Positions 13,101-28,100 of a DNA stretch of 64,000 nucleotides are shown here, in pieces. Source of the stretch: Ruminococcus flavefaciens AE3010 (lineage in GTDB: Bacteria > Bacillota > Clostridia > Oscillospirales > Ruminococcaceae). The stretch is from positions 705,001 to 769,000 of the forward strand of contig NZ_JAGT01000001.1 in the NCBI RefSeq assembly GCF_000526795.1, in the 5' to 3' direction. Below the pieces are notes generated by a model. That model was not told the DNA's origin. It made no database searches and was given only the letters and a program-made list of their open reading frames with translations. Positions within the stretch are counted from its first letter, which is position 1. The number at the start of each line of letters is the position of its first letter. The translations under genes and the position numbers were made by a program.

Positions 13101-16100
13101 ATAAGTTCTTCATCTGATTCTTCGCTTGTTACATACTCGAAGTCTGCATCTGTATGGTCGAGTATCTTCTGCACAGGCTCTCCGTCTATCATCAGGAACT
13201 GTGTTCTCAGTATCTCATGGCGGTCGGTCATTTCCTGTAATGCTTTTCTGAGATCAGCAGGGCGCACTTCTCCAGTTAGTTTCAGATTCTGGGGCATATT
13301 GTATGCTGTCGACTCGGGATCCATTTGCTGTATCAGGTAGGTTCTTTTCTGAGCAGAAGACATGGGATAATATTCCTTCTCCTCTGCCTTTGGGATAGGT
13401 ACATATTCTTCGCTCTCAGCTCCTGCAAGTACTGCAAGCTGCTCTGCTGTCGGATGTGCAAATACTTCCTTTAATGCTATTCTTGTTCCTGTTTCCGCTT
13501 CTATACGATTGACAAGTCTTGTCGCTCTCAGTGAGTGTCCTCCAAGCTCAAAGAAACTGTCCTTGATTCCCACCTGTTCCACATTAAGTATTTCACTGAA
13601 TATATTGCAGATCTTCTCTTCGATCTCGTTTCTTGGTGCGATATATTCTTTTGCTGCTTTGGCTTCTATCTCGGGCAGGGCTCTTTTGTCGAGTTTTCCG
13701 TTTCGTGTTACGGGTATTGCTTCTATCTGCATCATATATGCAGGCACCATGTATTCGGGCATGCTTTCGCTGAGCCTGTCTCTTATCTCTGACACGCTCT
13801 TTTCTTCATCGCTTGTATAGTACGCATATATTGCCTTATCTCCTGTGCTGTCTGCTCTCGCTATTACCGCACAGTCCTTTATGCCGTCAATACCTCTTAT
13901 TCTGCTTTCTATTTCTCCAAGCTCGATTCGGAAGCCTCTTATCTTTACCTGCTCATCTATTCTTCCTAAGAACTCGATATTTCCGTCAGGCAGCCATCTT
14001 GCAAGGTCTCCCGATCTGTACATTCTTCCTTCACCGAATGGGTTCTTTACAAACTTCTCGGCTGTAAGCTCAGGTCTGTTCAGATAGCCTCTTGCAAGTC
14101 CGTCACCTGTTATGCAAAGCTCGCCCGGCACTCCTATTCCGCAGAGGCTATTTCCCTGCATAATGTAGACCTGCTTATTATTCATTGGCTTACCAATAGG
14201 AATTCTTTCAGGCACTGCTTCGTTACTTTCGTGCTTCCAATATGTTGCACAAACAGTTACCTCTGTCGGTCCGTAATCATTGGAATATATAGGAATATGA
14301 TTATTAGCTTCTACCAAATCTTTATTTGTCTCTGAACCGGCAGTTATTATTGTCCTTAGACCGCAAAGGCTTACTTGAGTTAAATACATCGGCGGCAAAA
14401 TTGCTATGCTTATTTCATTTTGAACAATATATTCTTCAAACGCATTTGTATCTTTCTGTATCTCATTTGGAATCAGATACATACAAGCTCCGCATAATAA
14501 TCCCATAGTCATTTCAGAAACTGCGGCATCAAATGCAACACTTGCAAACTGTATTACTCTATCCTCTGAATTCACCCCTTGTTTAGACTTAAAGTATTCT
14601 CTTAAATTGGCAACTCCATAATGCTCGATCATTACCCCCTTTGGCTTTCCTGTTGTTCCCGAAGTATAGATACAATAGATAAGGTCATTCGGTGTATTTA
14701 CATGCTCAGGATCATGGGGCGCACCTGTCCAGACCTCTTCGTTTCCAAGGTCTATTACAGGTATTTCGTTGTCAATTATTACATTTTCAGTTGTGTATTT
14801 CAGTACTGCCTTTGGCTTACAGTCCTCAAGCATGAAGCCTATCCTGTCCTTTGGATATGTCGGATCGATCGGCACATATGCTCCGCCTGACTTTATGATT
14901 CCGTAGATTCCGCATATCATTTCTATGCTTCTGTCAGCAATGATCGCTACAAAATCGTCTTGTTTTACTCCGAGTTCACGCAGTTTGTGCGCAAGGCTGT
15001 TTGCCTTTGCATTGAGCTCTGCATATGTAAGGCTGTTGTTATCAAATACAAGTGCTGTATTGTCAGGTGTTTTCTTCACCTGTTCTTCAAAGAGTTCAAC
15101 TACTGTCTTGTCTCTTGGATAATCCATTGCTGTTGCATTGAAGTCGTTAAGGATAAGCGATTTTTCCTCTGTTGTTGTCATTTCAATGTCGCTTATCTTC
15201 TGCTCTGCATTTGCTGTGATCTCTTTCAGTACTTCAATGAAATGTGCAAGTATCCTGTCGGCGGTTTCACTTTTGAACAGTGCTGTGCAATATTCAAGTC
15301 CTATTCCGAACCTTCCATTGAATTCCGATACATTGAATGTCAGGTCAAACTTTGCTGACGTTTCCGAGCTGCCTGTTTCTTCTGCTTCTGCTCCGGATAA
15401 TTCACCATTTGCTATCTCGTTGTTCTGCAGTACGAGCATTACGTCAAACAGCGGATTCCTTGACATATCCCTATGTACTTCTACTGCTTCGACAAGCTCT
15501 TCAAAGGGATATTCCTGATTTTCATATGCTTTAAGACATGTTTCCTTTATCTCTTTAAGGAAATCCTTGAAGCTCTTGTTCTTCTCGGGTCTTCCTCGCA
15601 TTGCAAGTGTGTTGACAAACATTCCAAGCATACCTTCGGTATCCTTATGGGTACGTCCGCTAATTGGTGAGCCAATTACTATGTCTTCCTGCCTGCTGTA
15701 CTTGCTCAGCATTACCATTGCTGCTGCAAGGAATACCATATATTCTGTTGCTCCGCTTTTCCTTACAAGCTCTTTAACTTTTCTGCTTAATCCTTCGTCA
15801 AGAATTGCACTTGTTATGCTTCCTGCATAGCTCTGTTCCTGTGGTCTCTGGAAATCAGTTGGCATATCAAGTACAGGTATTTCATCTTCAAACTGCGACT
15901 TCCAATACTCTGCCTGATCACTCAGGTCTCTTGTTCTCATCCACTCGCTGTAGTCCTTGAACTGGTGTGTTAACGGTTCAAGCCTTTCTCCGTTATACAG
16001 TGCCATAAACTCTCTTGTGAATATCTCATCACTCATTCCGTCGCCCACTATGTGATGCATATCGAACATCATGAGATGGTACTCGCCCTTGTTTACAAGC

Positions 16101-19100
16101 TTTACTCTTACAGGCTTTCCGCTTGAAAGATCAAAGGGTCTCAGGAACTGCTTCATCAGTTCTTCATCTGATTCTTCGCTTGTTACATACTCGAAGTCTG
16201 CATCTATGTGATCAAGTATTTTCTGTACAGGCTCTCCGTCTATCATCAGGAACTGTGTTCTCAGTATCTCATGGCGGTCTGTCATTTCCTGCAATGCTTT
16301 TCTGAGATCAGCAGGGCGTACTTCTCCAGTTAGTTTCAGATTCTGGGGCATATTGTATGCTGTCGACTCGGGATCCATTTGCTGTATCAGGTATGTTCTC
16401 TTCTGGGCTGAGGACATGGAATAATATTCCTTCTCCTCAGCTTTCGGAATAGGTACATATTCTTCGCTCTCAGCTCCTGCAAGTACTGCAAGCTGCTCTG
16501 CTGTCGGATGTGCAAATACTTCCTTTAATGCTATTCTTGTTCCTGTTTCCGCTTCGATACGGTTTACAAGTCTTGTCGCTCTCAGTGAGTGTCCGCCGAG
16601 TTCAAAGAAACTGTCCTTGATTCCCACCTGTTCCACATTAAGTATTTCACTGAATATATTGCAGATCTTCTCTTCGATCTCGTTTCTTGGTGCGATGTAC
16701 TTCTTTGTCGCTCTGGCTTCGATATCGGGTAGGGCTCTTTTGTCAAGCTTGCCGTTTCGTGTTACGGGTATTGCTTTTATCTGCATCATATATGCAGGCA
16801 CCATGTATTCGGGCATGCTTTCGCTGAGCCTGTCTCTTATCTCTGACACGCTCTTTTCTTCATCGCTTGTGAAATAAGCATATATTGCCTTATCTCCTGT
16901 GCTGTCTGCTCTCGCTATTACTGCACAGTCCTTTATTCCTTTAATTTCTCTTATTCTGCTTTCAATTTCACCAAGCTCGATTCGGAAGCCTCTTATCTTT
17001 ACCTGCTCATCTATTCTTCCTAAGAACTCTATATTTCCGTCAGGCAGCCATCTTGCAAGGTCTCCCGATCTGTACATTCTTCCTTCACCGAATGGGTTCT
17101 TTACGAACTTCTCGGCAGTTAGCTCAGGACGGTTCAGATAGCCTCTTGCAAGTCCGTCACCTGTTATGCACAGCTCGCCCGGCACTCCTATTCCGCAGAG
17201 ATTATCAGCTTCAGCAATATATACCTTTGTATGGCACGAATGTCCTCCGATAACAACTCTTTGCGTTTCTGCCTTTATTTCGCTGTATGTGGTGTTTACC
17301 GTTGCCTCTGTAGGTCCGTATGAATTTATTATCTTCTTTCCGCTTACTGCGATTTTTCTAAGAACATCAAGCTCTGCGGCTTCTCCTCCTGAATCAAGAA
17401 GTCTCAGATCAGGCATTCCGCAAATATCCAGCTCTCTAATTACCTTAGGTGTCAGCGATGCCACTGTTATTCGCTTTGTCTTCATGTACGCTTCAAGCTC
17501 ACTCATATTGTAGCGCATCTCTGATGCCACTACATACAGTGCTGCTCCGTTCAGCATCGCTCCGAAAATATCTCCCACTGACTGATCGAAGCAATAGCTT
17601 GCATACTGCATCATTCTATCGTTTCCCGTCATTTCAAATACTTCTTCATATGACTTTACAAGTCCTATTAAGCCTGTATTCTCCAATTCTACGCCCTTCG
17701 GCCTTCCAGTTGTTCCCGATGTGTAAATACAATAGATAAGGTCATTCGGTGTGTTGATATGCTGTAGATCATCGGACGCACCTTTCCAGACCTCTTCGTT
17801 TCCAAGGTCTATTACAGGTATTTCGTTGTCAATTATTACATTTTCAGTTGTGTATTTCAGTACTGCCTTTGGTTTGCAGTCATCAAGCATGAAGCTTATC
17901 CTATCCTTTGGATATGTCGGATCGATCGGCACATATGCTCCGCCTGACTTGATAACTCCATATATTCCGCATATCATTTCTATGCTTCTGTCAGCAATGA
18001 TCGCTACAAAATCATCAGGCTTTACCCCAATTTCACGAAGTTTGTGTGCAAGGCTGTTGGCTCTTTCATTGAGCTCTGCATATGTCAGAGTATTGTTTTC
18101 AAATACAAGCGCAGTACTATTTGGTGTTTTCTTTACCTGTTCCTCAAAGAGCTCAACTACCGTCTTGCCTCTTGGGTATTCTGTTTCTGTTGCATTGAAG
18201 TCGTTTAGGATGAGCTGCTTTTCTTCGGCTGTTGCCATTTCAATTTCGCTTATTTTCTGCTCAAAATTTACAGTTATGGACTTCACTACTTCGATGAAAT
18301 GTGCAAGTATCCTGTCTGCTGTTTCATTCTTGAACAGTGCTGTACAATACTCAAGTACAACTCCGAATTTGCCGTCTGTTTCCGTTACATCTATTGATAG
18401 ATCGAACTTGGCTACTGTATTGGCTGTTCCTGTTTCCTCGATTCCGCTGTCTCCGAGTTTAAGCTTTGTGCTCTCGTTGTTCTGCATCGTAAGCATCACG
18501 TCAAACAGCGGATTCCTTGACATATCTCGTCTTACTTCTACTGCTTCGACAAGCTCTTCAAACGGATATTCCTGATTTTCATATGCCCTAAGGCATGTTT
18601 CCTTTATCTCTTTAAGGAAATCCTTGAAGCTCTTGTTCTTCTCGGGTCTTCCTCGCATTGCAAGTGTGTTGACGAACATTCCAAGCATACCTTCGGTATC
18701 CTTATGGGTACGTCCGCTTATGGGACTTCCTATTACTATGTCTTCCTGTCGGCTATACTTGCTCAGCATTACCATTGCTGCTGCAAGGAATACCATGTAT
18801 TCGGTTGCTCCGCTTTTCCTTACAAGCTCCTTGACGCTATTACTTAATTTCTCGTCAAGGGTTGCACTTGTTATGCTTCCTTCGTAGCTCTGATCCTGTG
18901 GTCTCTGAAAATCTGTCGGCATATCAAGTACAGGTATTTCATCTTCAAACTGCGACTTCCAATACTTTGCCTGTCCGCTCAGGTCTCTTGTTCTCATCCA
19001 CTCGCTGTAATCTTTGAACTGATGTGTCAATGGCTCTGGTTTTTCTCCGTTGTACAATGCCATGAACTCATTGGTAAACGTATTGACACTCATTCCGTCA

Positions 19101-22100
19101 CTGACAATATGGTGCATATCGAACATCATGAGATGGTACTCGCCCTTGTTTACAAGCTTTACTCTTACAGGCTTTCCGCTTGCAAGATCAAAGGGCTTCA
19201 GGAAGTTCTTCATAAGTTCTTCATCTGATTCGGTACTTGTTATGTATTCAAAGTCTGCTTCTGTATGGTCGAGTATCTTCTGCACAGGCTCTCCGTCTAT
19301 CATCAGGAACTGTGTTCTCAGTATCTCATGGCGGTCGGTCATTTCCTGTAATGCTTTTCTGAGATCAGCAGGGCGCACTTCTCCAGTTAGTTTCAGATTC
19401 TGGGGCATATTGTATGCTGTCGACTCGGGATCCATTTGCTGTATCAGGTAGGTTCTTTTCTGAGCAGAAGACATGGGATAATATTCCTTCTCCTCTGCCT
19501 TTGGGATAGGTACATATTCTTCGCTCTCAGCTCCTGCAAGTACTGCAAGCTGCTCTGCTGTCGGATGTGCAAATACTTCCTTTAATGCTATTCTTGTTCC
19601 TGTTTCCGCTTCGATACGATTGACAAGTCTTGTCGCTCTCAGTGAGTGTCCGCCAAGCTCAAAGAAACTGTCCTTGATTCCCACCTGTTCCACATTAAGT
19701 ATTTCACTGAATATATTGCAGATCTTCTCTTCGATCTCGTTTCTTGGTGCGATATACTCCTTTGTTGCCTTGGCTTCAATATCGGGCAATGCTCTCTTGT
19801 CAAGCTTTCCGTTTCTTGTTACGGGTATTGCTTCTATCTGCATCATATATGCAGGTATCATGTATTCGGGCATGCTTTCGCTGAGCCTGTCCCTTATCTC
19901 TGACACGCTCTTTTCTTCATCGCTTGTATAGTACGCATATATTGCCTTATCTCCTGTGCTGTCTGCTCTTGCTATTACTGCACAGTCCTTTATGCCGTCA
20001 ATACCTCTTATTCTGCTTTCTATTTCTCCAAGCTCGATTCGGAAGCCTCTTATCTTTACCTGTTCGTCTATTCTTCCTAAGAACTCGATATTTCCGTCAG
20101 GCAGCCATCTTGCAAGATCTCCCGATCTGTACATTCTTCCTTCACCGAATGGGTTCTTTACAAACTTCTCGGCTGTAAGTTCGGGACGGTTCAGGTATCC
20201 TCTTGCTACTCCGTCACCTGCTATGCAAAGCTCGCCCGGGACTCCTATTCCGCAGAGGGCTGAATTATCTGTAATATATATCCTTGCATTTGCAATTGGT
20301 CGGCCAATTGTTACTCGCTCTGTTATTCCGTCTATGACACTGCATGTTGCATCGACTGTACACTCAGTCGGTCCATATACGTTATATATTTTTTCGCATA
20401 AACCGCTGTCAATTGCCATATTTGACAATTCATGTGTAAGGTTCTCACCTCCTGAAAAAATACTTTTTAATCTGTAATTTATTCTCTCAGATTGCGAAGT
20501 GAACATTTTTAAATGTGTTGGTGTGCAGTCGCTCAGGTCGACACTGTTTTTTTCAAAGTACTTCAACAATAATTCACTGTCAAGTTTTACTTCATCTGAT
20601 ATTACATGCAATGTACTGCCATTTGTTAACGCCGAGAAGATCATCTTTACAGATGCGTCAAACGCATACGACGCAACAAGGGCAACATTCTTTATGCTGC
20701 TATTATAGCTTTTGCTCATAAAGTTAAGGCAAAGATTTGTTGCTCCTTTCTGCTCAATAAGGACTCCCTTTGGCTTGCCTGTTGTTCCCGAAGTATAGAT
20801 ACAATAGATAAGGTCATTCGGTGTGTTGATATGCTGTAGATCATCGGACGCACCTTTCCAGACCTCTTCGTTTCCAAGGTCTATTACAGGTATTTCGTTG
20901 TCAATTATTACATTTTCAGTTGTGTATTTCAGTACTGCCTTTGGCTTACAGTCCTCAAGCATGAAGCTTATCCTGTCCTTTGGATATGTCGGATCGATCG
21001 GCACATATGCTCCGCCTGACTTGATGATTCCGTAGATTCCGCATATCATTTCTATGCTTCTGTCAGCAATGAGCGCTACAAAATCGTCTGGTTTTACTCC
21101 GAGTTCACGCAGTTTGTGCGCAAGGCTGTTGGACTTTGCATTGATCTCTGCATATGTAAGGCTGTTATTTTCAAATACAAGTGCTGTATTGTCAGGCGTT
21201 TTCTTCACCTGTTCTTCAAAGAGTTCAACTACTGTCTTGTCTCTTGGATAATCCATTGCTGTTGCATTGAAGTCGTTAAGGATAAGCTTCTTTTCTTCAT
21301 CTGTTGTCATTTCAATTTCGCTTATCTTCTGCTCTGCATTTGCTGTTATAGACTTCAAAACTTCAATGAAATGTGCAAGTATCCTGTCTGCTGTTTCGAA
21401 TCTGAAAAGAGCTGTACAGTATTCAAGCCATATTCCGAACTTTCCGTCATATTCTGACAAATTGAACGTAAGATCAAACTTCGCTGCTGTATTTGCCGCG
21501 CCTGTTCCCTCTATTTCTGCTCCTGATAGATTTCCGTCGACATTCTCATTGTTCTGCAGTACGAGCATTACGTCAAACAGCGGATTCCTTGACATATCTC
21601 GCTGTACTTCTACTGCTTCTACAAGCTCTTCAAAGGGATATTCCTGATTTTCATATGCCCTAAGGCATGTTTCCTTTATCTCTTTCAAGAAATCCTTGAA
21701 GCTCTTGTTCTTCTCGGGTCTTCCTCGCATTGCAAGTGTGTTGACAAACATTCCAAGCATACCTTCGGTATCCTTATGGGTACGTCCGCTTATCGGACTT
21801 CCTATTACTATGTCTTCCTGCCTGCTGTACTTGCTAAGCATTACCATTGCTGCTGCAAGGAATACCATATATTCTGTTGCTCCGCTTTTCCTTACAAGAT
21901 CCTTGACGCTCTTGCTGAGGTCTTCGTCAATAATAGTACTTGTTATGCTTCCTGCATAACTCTGCTCCTGAGGTCTTGTAAAATCAGTCGGCATATCAAG
22001 TACAGGTATTTCATCTTCAAACTGACTCTTCCAATACTCTGCCTGATCACTCAGTTCTCTTGTTCTCATCCACTCACTGTAGTCCTTGAACTGGTGTGTT

Positions 22101-25100
22101 AACGGTTCAAGCTTTTCTCCGTTATACAGTGCCATAAACTCTCTTGTGAATATCTCATCACTCATTCCGTCGCCCACTATGTGATGCATATCGAACATCA
22201 TGAGATGGTACTCGCCCTTGTTTACAAGCTTTACTCTTACAGGCTTTCCGCTTGCAAGATCAAATGGCTTAAGGAAGTTCTTCATAAGTTCTTCATCTGA
22301 TTCTTCGCTTGTTACATACTCGAAGTCTGCATCTGTATGGTCGAGTATCTTCTGCACAGGCTCTCCGTCTATCATCAGGAACTGTGTTCTCAGTATCTCA
22401 TGGCGGTCGGTCATTTCCTGTAATGCTTTTCTGAGATCAGCAGGGCGCACTTCTCCAGTTAGTTTCAGATTCTGGGGCATATTGTATGCTGTCGACTCGG
22501 GATCCATTTGCTGTATCAGGTAGGTTCTTTTCTGAGCAGAAGACATGGGATAATATTCCTTCTCCTCTGCCTTTGGGATAGGTACATATTCTTCGCTCTC
22601 AGCTCCTGCAAGTACTGCAAGCTGCTCTGCTGTCGGATGTGCAAATACTTCCTTTAATGCTATTCTTGTTCCTGTTTCCGCTTCTATACGATTGACAAGT
22701 CTTGTCGCTCTCAGTGAGTGTCCTCCAAGCTCAAAGAAACTGTCCTTGATTCCCACCTGTTCCACATTAAGTATTTCACTGAATATATTGCAGATCTTCT
22801 CTTCTATCTCGTTTCTTGGTGCGATATATTCTTTTGCTGCTTTGGCTTCGATATCGGGCAATGCTCTCTTGTCAAGCTTTCCGTTTCGTGTTACGGGTAT
22901 ACTTTCTATCTGCATCATATATGCAGGCACCATGTATTCGGGCATGCTTTCGCTGAGCCTGTCTCTTATCTCTGACACGCTCTTTTCTTCATCGCTTGTA
23001 TAGTACGCATATATTGCCTTATCTCCTGTGCTGTCTGCTCTCGCTATTACTGCACAGTCCTTTATGCCGTCAATACCTCTTATTCTGCTTTCTATTTCAC
23101 CAAGCTCGATTCGGAAGCCTCTTATCTTTACCTGCTCGTCTATTCTTCCTAAGAACTCGATATTTCCGTCAGGCAGCCATCTTGCAAGGTCTCCCGATCT
23201 GTACATTCTTCCTTCACCGAATGGGTTCTTTACGAACTTCTCGGCTGTAAGCTCAGGTCTGTTCAGGTATCCTCTTGCAAGTCCGTCGCCTGCTATACAA
23301 AGCTCGCCCGGCACTCCTATTCCGCAGAGACTTTCTCCATTTAGGATATATATCTTACTGTTGAAAATTGGTTTACCAATTAGATTTTTTTCATTTGATT
23401 CGTTAACTTCATATGAAGTAATATCAACTGTACATTCGGTCGGACCATATACATTTACCAGTTTATTACAGAAACCACCCTCATATATTCCCTTTGAAAC
23501 GTTTGCAGGAAGTTCCTCACCGCCTACCCAAATGGTCTTTAATTTGACATCAAACGTATTACCAATAGAAAGCATCATTTTCAAATGTGAAGGCGTACAA
23601 TCTGTTACATCGATGTTATTGTCTTTATAATATCTCAAAAGCTTTGATACATCATATTTGTTTTCGTTACTGGTAATATGAAGCGTTTTACCGCTGATAA
23701 ATGTTGCAAAAATCATCTGAACAGATGCATCAAATACATATGAAGCTACGAGCGATGTATTTGATACGTCAGCGAGATATCCGCAAAGCAGCGATTTGCA
23801 AAGATTAATAACGCTGATATGCTTTATCATTACACCCTTTGGCTTGCCTGTTGTACCCGAAGTATAGATACAATAGATAAGATCATTCGGTGTATTTACG
23901 TGCTCAGGATCATTGGGCGAACCTGTCCAGACCTTACTGTCTGCAAGGTCTATTACAGGTATTTCGTTGTCAATTATTACATTTTCAGTTGTGTATTTCA
24001 GTACTGCCTTTGGCTTACAGTCCTTAAGCATGAAGCTTATTCTTTCGGCTGGATATGTCGGATCGATCGGCACGTATGCTCCGCCTGACTTTATGATTCC
24101 GTAGATTCCGCATATCATTTCTATGCTTCTGTCAGCAATGATCGCTACAAAATCGTCTGGTTTTACTCCGAGTTCACGCAGTTTGTGCGCAAGGCTGTTT
24201 GCCTTTGCATTGAGCTCTGCATATGTCAGAGTATTGTTTTCAAATACAAGTGCTGTATTGTCAGGTGTTTTCTTCACCTGTTCTTCAAAGAGTTCAACTA
24301 CTGTCTTGTCTCTTGGATAATCCATTGCTGTTGCATTGAAGTCGTTAAGGATAAGCTGCTTTTCTTCATCTGTTGTCATTTCAATGTCGCTTATCTTCTG
24401 CTCTGCATTTGCTGTTATAGACTTCAAAACTTCAATGAAATGTGCAAGTATCCTGTCGGCTGTTTCGCTTCTGAAAAGAGCTGTGCAATATTCAAGTCCT
24501 ATTCCAAACTTACCATTGAATTCCGATACATTGAATGTCAGGTCAAACTTTGCTGACGTTTCCGAGCTGCCTGTTTCTTCTGCTTCTGCTCCGGATAATT
24601 CTCCATTTGCTATCTCGTTGTTCTGCAGTACGAGCATTACGTCAAACAGCGGATTTCTCGACATATCTCGTCTTACTTCTACTGCTTCGACAAGCTCTTC
24701 AAAGGGATATTCCTGATTTTCATATGCCCTAAGGCATGTTTCCTTTATCTCTTTAAGGAAATCCTTGAAGCTCTTGTTCTTCTCGGGTCTTCCTCGCATT
24801 GCAAGTGTGTTGACGAACATTCCAAGCATACCTTCGGTATCCTTATGGGTACGTCCGCTAATTGGTGAGCCAATTACTATGTCTTCCTGCCTGCTGTACT
24901 TGCTCAGCATTACCATTGCTGCTGCAAGGAATACCATATATTCTGTTGCTCCGCTTTTCCTTACAAGATCCTTGACGCTCTTGCTGAGGTCTTCATCAAG
25001 GATTCTGCTTGTTATGCTTCCTGCGTAGCTCTGCTCCTGTGGTCTCTGGAAATCAGTTGGCATATCAAGTACAGGTACTTCATCTTCAAACTGACTCTTC

Positions 25101-28100
25101 CAATACTCTGCCTGATCACTCAGGTCTCTTGTTCTCATCCACTCACTGTAGTCCTTGAACTGGTGTGTTAACGGTTCAAGCTTTTCTCCGTTATACAGTG
25201 CCATAAACTCTCTTGTGAATATCTCATCACTCATTCCGTCGCCCACTATGTGATGCATATCGAACATCATGATATGGTACTCGCCCTTGTTTACAAGCTT
25301 TACTCTTACAGGCTTTCCGCTTGCAAGATCAAAGGGCTTCAGGAAGTTCTTCATAAGTTCTTCATCTGATTCTTCGCTTGTTACATACTCGAAGTCTGCT
25401 TCTATGTGATCAAGTATTTTCTGTACAGGCTCACCGTCTATCATCAGGAACTGTGTTCTCAGTATCTCATGGCGGTCGGTCATTTCCTGTAATGCTTTTC
25501 TTAGATCTTCAGGACGCACTTCTCCAGTTAGTTTCAGATTCTGGGGCATATTGTATGCTGTTGACTCAGGATCCATTTGCTGTATCAGGTATGTTCTCTT
25601 CTGGGCTGAGGACATGGGATAGTACTCTTTTTCCTCTGCTTTAGGTATCGGTAGATATTCTTCACTTTCAGCTCCTGCAAGTACTGCAAGCTGCTCTGCT
25701 GTCGGATGTGCAAATACTTCCTTTAATGCTATTCTTGTTCCTGTTTCCGCTTCTATACGATTGACAAGTCTTGTCGCTCTCAGTGAGTGTCCTCCAAGCT
25801 CAAAGAAACTGTCCTTGATTCCCACCTGTTCCACATTAAGTATTTCACTGAATATATTGCAGATCTTCTCTTCGATCTCGTTTCTTGGTGCGATATATTC
25901 TTTTGCTGCTTTGGCTTCGATATCGGGCAATGCTCTCTTGTCAAGCTTTCCGTTTCGTGTTACGGGTATTGCTTCTATCTGCATCATATATGCAGGCACC
26001 ATATATTCGGGCATGCTTTCGCTGAGCCTGTCTCTTATCTCTGACACGCTCTTTTCTTCATCGCTTGTATAGTACGCATATATTGCCTTATCTCCTGTGC
26101 TGTCCGCTCTCGCTATTACTGCACAGTCTTTTATTCCTTCGATTTCTCGTATTCTGCTTTCTATTTCACCAAGTTCGATTCGGAAGCCTCTTATCTTTAC
26201 CTGTTCGTCTATTCTTCCTAAGAACTCTATATTTCCGTCAGGCAGCCATCTTGCAAGGTCTCCCGATCTGTACATTCTTCCTTCACCGAATGGGTTCTTT
26301 ACAAACTTCTCGGCTGTAAGCTCGGGTCTGTTCAGATAGCCTCTTGCAAGTCCGTCACCTGTTATGCAAAGCTCGCCCGGCACTCCTATTCCGCAGAGCT
26401 TTTCTCCGTCCACTATGTATGCTCCTGCATTTGATATAGGCTTTCCTATCAGTACTGTTTCACCATCAAATTCGGGGGCAAGATCATAGTATGTCGAATA
26501 TACCGCTGCTTCTGTCGGTCCGTAAATATTTCCAAGCAGCGTTTTGCTTCCATGCTTTTTCATTGCTGCATAGAATTCCTTTACAAGCTTCGCATTCAGC
26601 GCTTCTCCTGCTGCAAGTACATATCTCAGTCCCTTGATCTGCTCGATATATTTATCAGGCATTGCCATAAATACTGAAAGCATCGAAGGTACAAAATCTA
26701 CAACTGTTGCCTTATACTGCTCGATCTCTGCTGCGATTTCTTCTGGCTCTTTTTCTGCATTTGGCTTCAGTATCGCAAGCTTTGCTCCTGCTTTGAACCA
26801 CCAGAATATCTCACTTGCTGATACGTCAAATACGTATGTTGTCTTCTGTAGTATCACATCTTCTTCGTTTAATGGATACTTCTCCTGCATCCAGCTTATC
26901 AGGTTCACTATTCCCTGATGTCTGTTCAGGACTCCCTTTGGCTTGCCTGTTGTTCCCGAAGTATAGATACAATAGATAAGATCATTCGGTGTGTTGATAT
27001 GCTGTAGATCATCGGGCGCACCTGTCCAGACCTCTTCATTTTCAAGGTCTATTACAGGTATTTCGTTGTCAATTATTACATTTTCAGTTGTGTATTTCAG
27101 TACTGCCTTTGGTTTGCAGTCATCAAGCATGAAGCTTATCCTATCCTTTGGATATGTCGGATCGATCGGCACATATGCTCCGCCTGACTTTATGATTCCG
27201 TAGATTCCACATATCATTTCTATGCTTCTGTCAGCAATGATCGCTACAAAATCGTCTGGCTTTACTCCGAATTCACGCAGTTTATGTGCAAGGCTGTTGG
27301 CTCTTGCATTGAGCTCTGCATATGTAAGGCTGTTGTTATCAAATACAAGTGCTGTATTGTTCGGAGTTTTCTTTACCTGTTCCTCAAAGAGTTCAACTAC
27401 CGTCTTGTCTCTTGGATAATCCATAGCTGTTGCATTGAAGTCGTTAAGGATAAGTTTTCTCTCTGAATCTGTTACAGAATCGATCTCTGTTACCTTGCAA
27501 TCAGGAGCGTTTGCCATTTCTTCGCAAATCTTAATCAATCTATCCAATACAAGCTGAATATCACCGTCAGAGTATTTATTCGGGTCAAACATAATCTTGA
27601 ATTGAAGACTGTCATTTTCCTCAAATCCAACTATAGAAATAGCGTAGCTTGTCTCCTCACGGTACTGATCAAACTCAATATCCGTGTATTCATCATTAAT
27701 GTGAATGCTCTGAGAACCTGAATTCTGATTTTCAAATACAAAAAGAATTTTTATAAGTTCTGATCCGAGAATCGTTCGTTTCTGAATGTCGGCAAGTGAA
27801 CAAAAATCGAATCTGCTGCTTTCAATTCCTTGTTTCTGAACATCTGCTATGATCTCACTGATCGTTGTTGTTTCACTTGTTTTAATTCGTACAGGAATGG
27901 TATTGATAAAGAGTCCTACCATATTCTCGATTTCAGAAACATCGGCATCTCTTCCTGAAACAACCTTGCCAAAAACAACATCATCACTTCTGTTATACTT
28001 TTGAAGAAGAAGTCCTACAGCTGTCTCGGCAACAACATTGATCGTACTCTCTGCCTTTTCAGATATTTCCTTCAGCCTTACAGTAGTTTCATTTGAAAGT

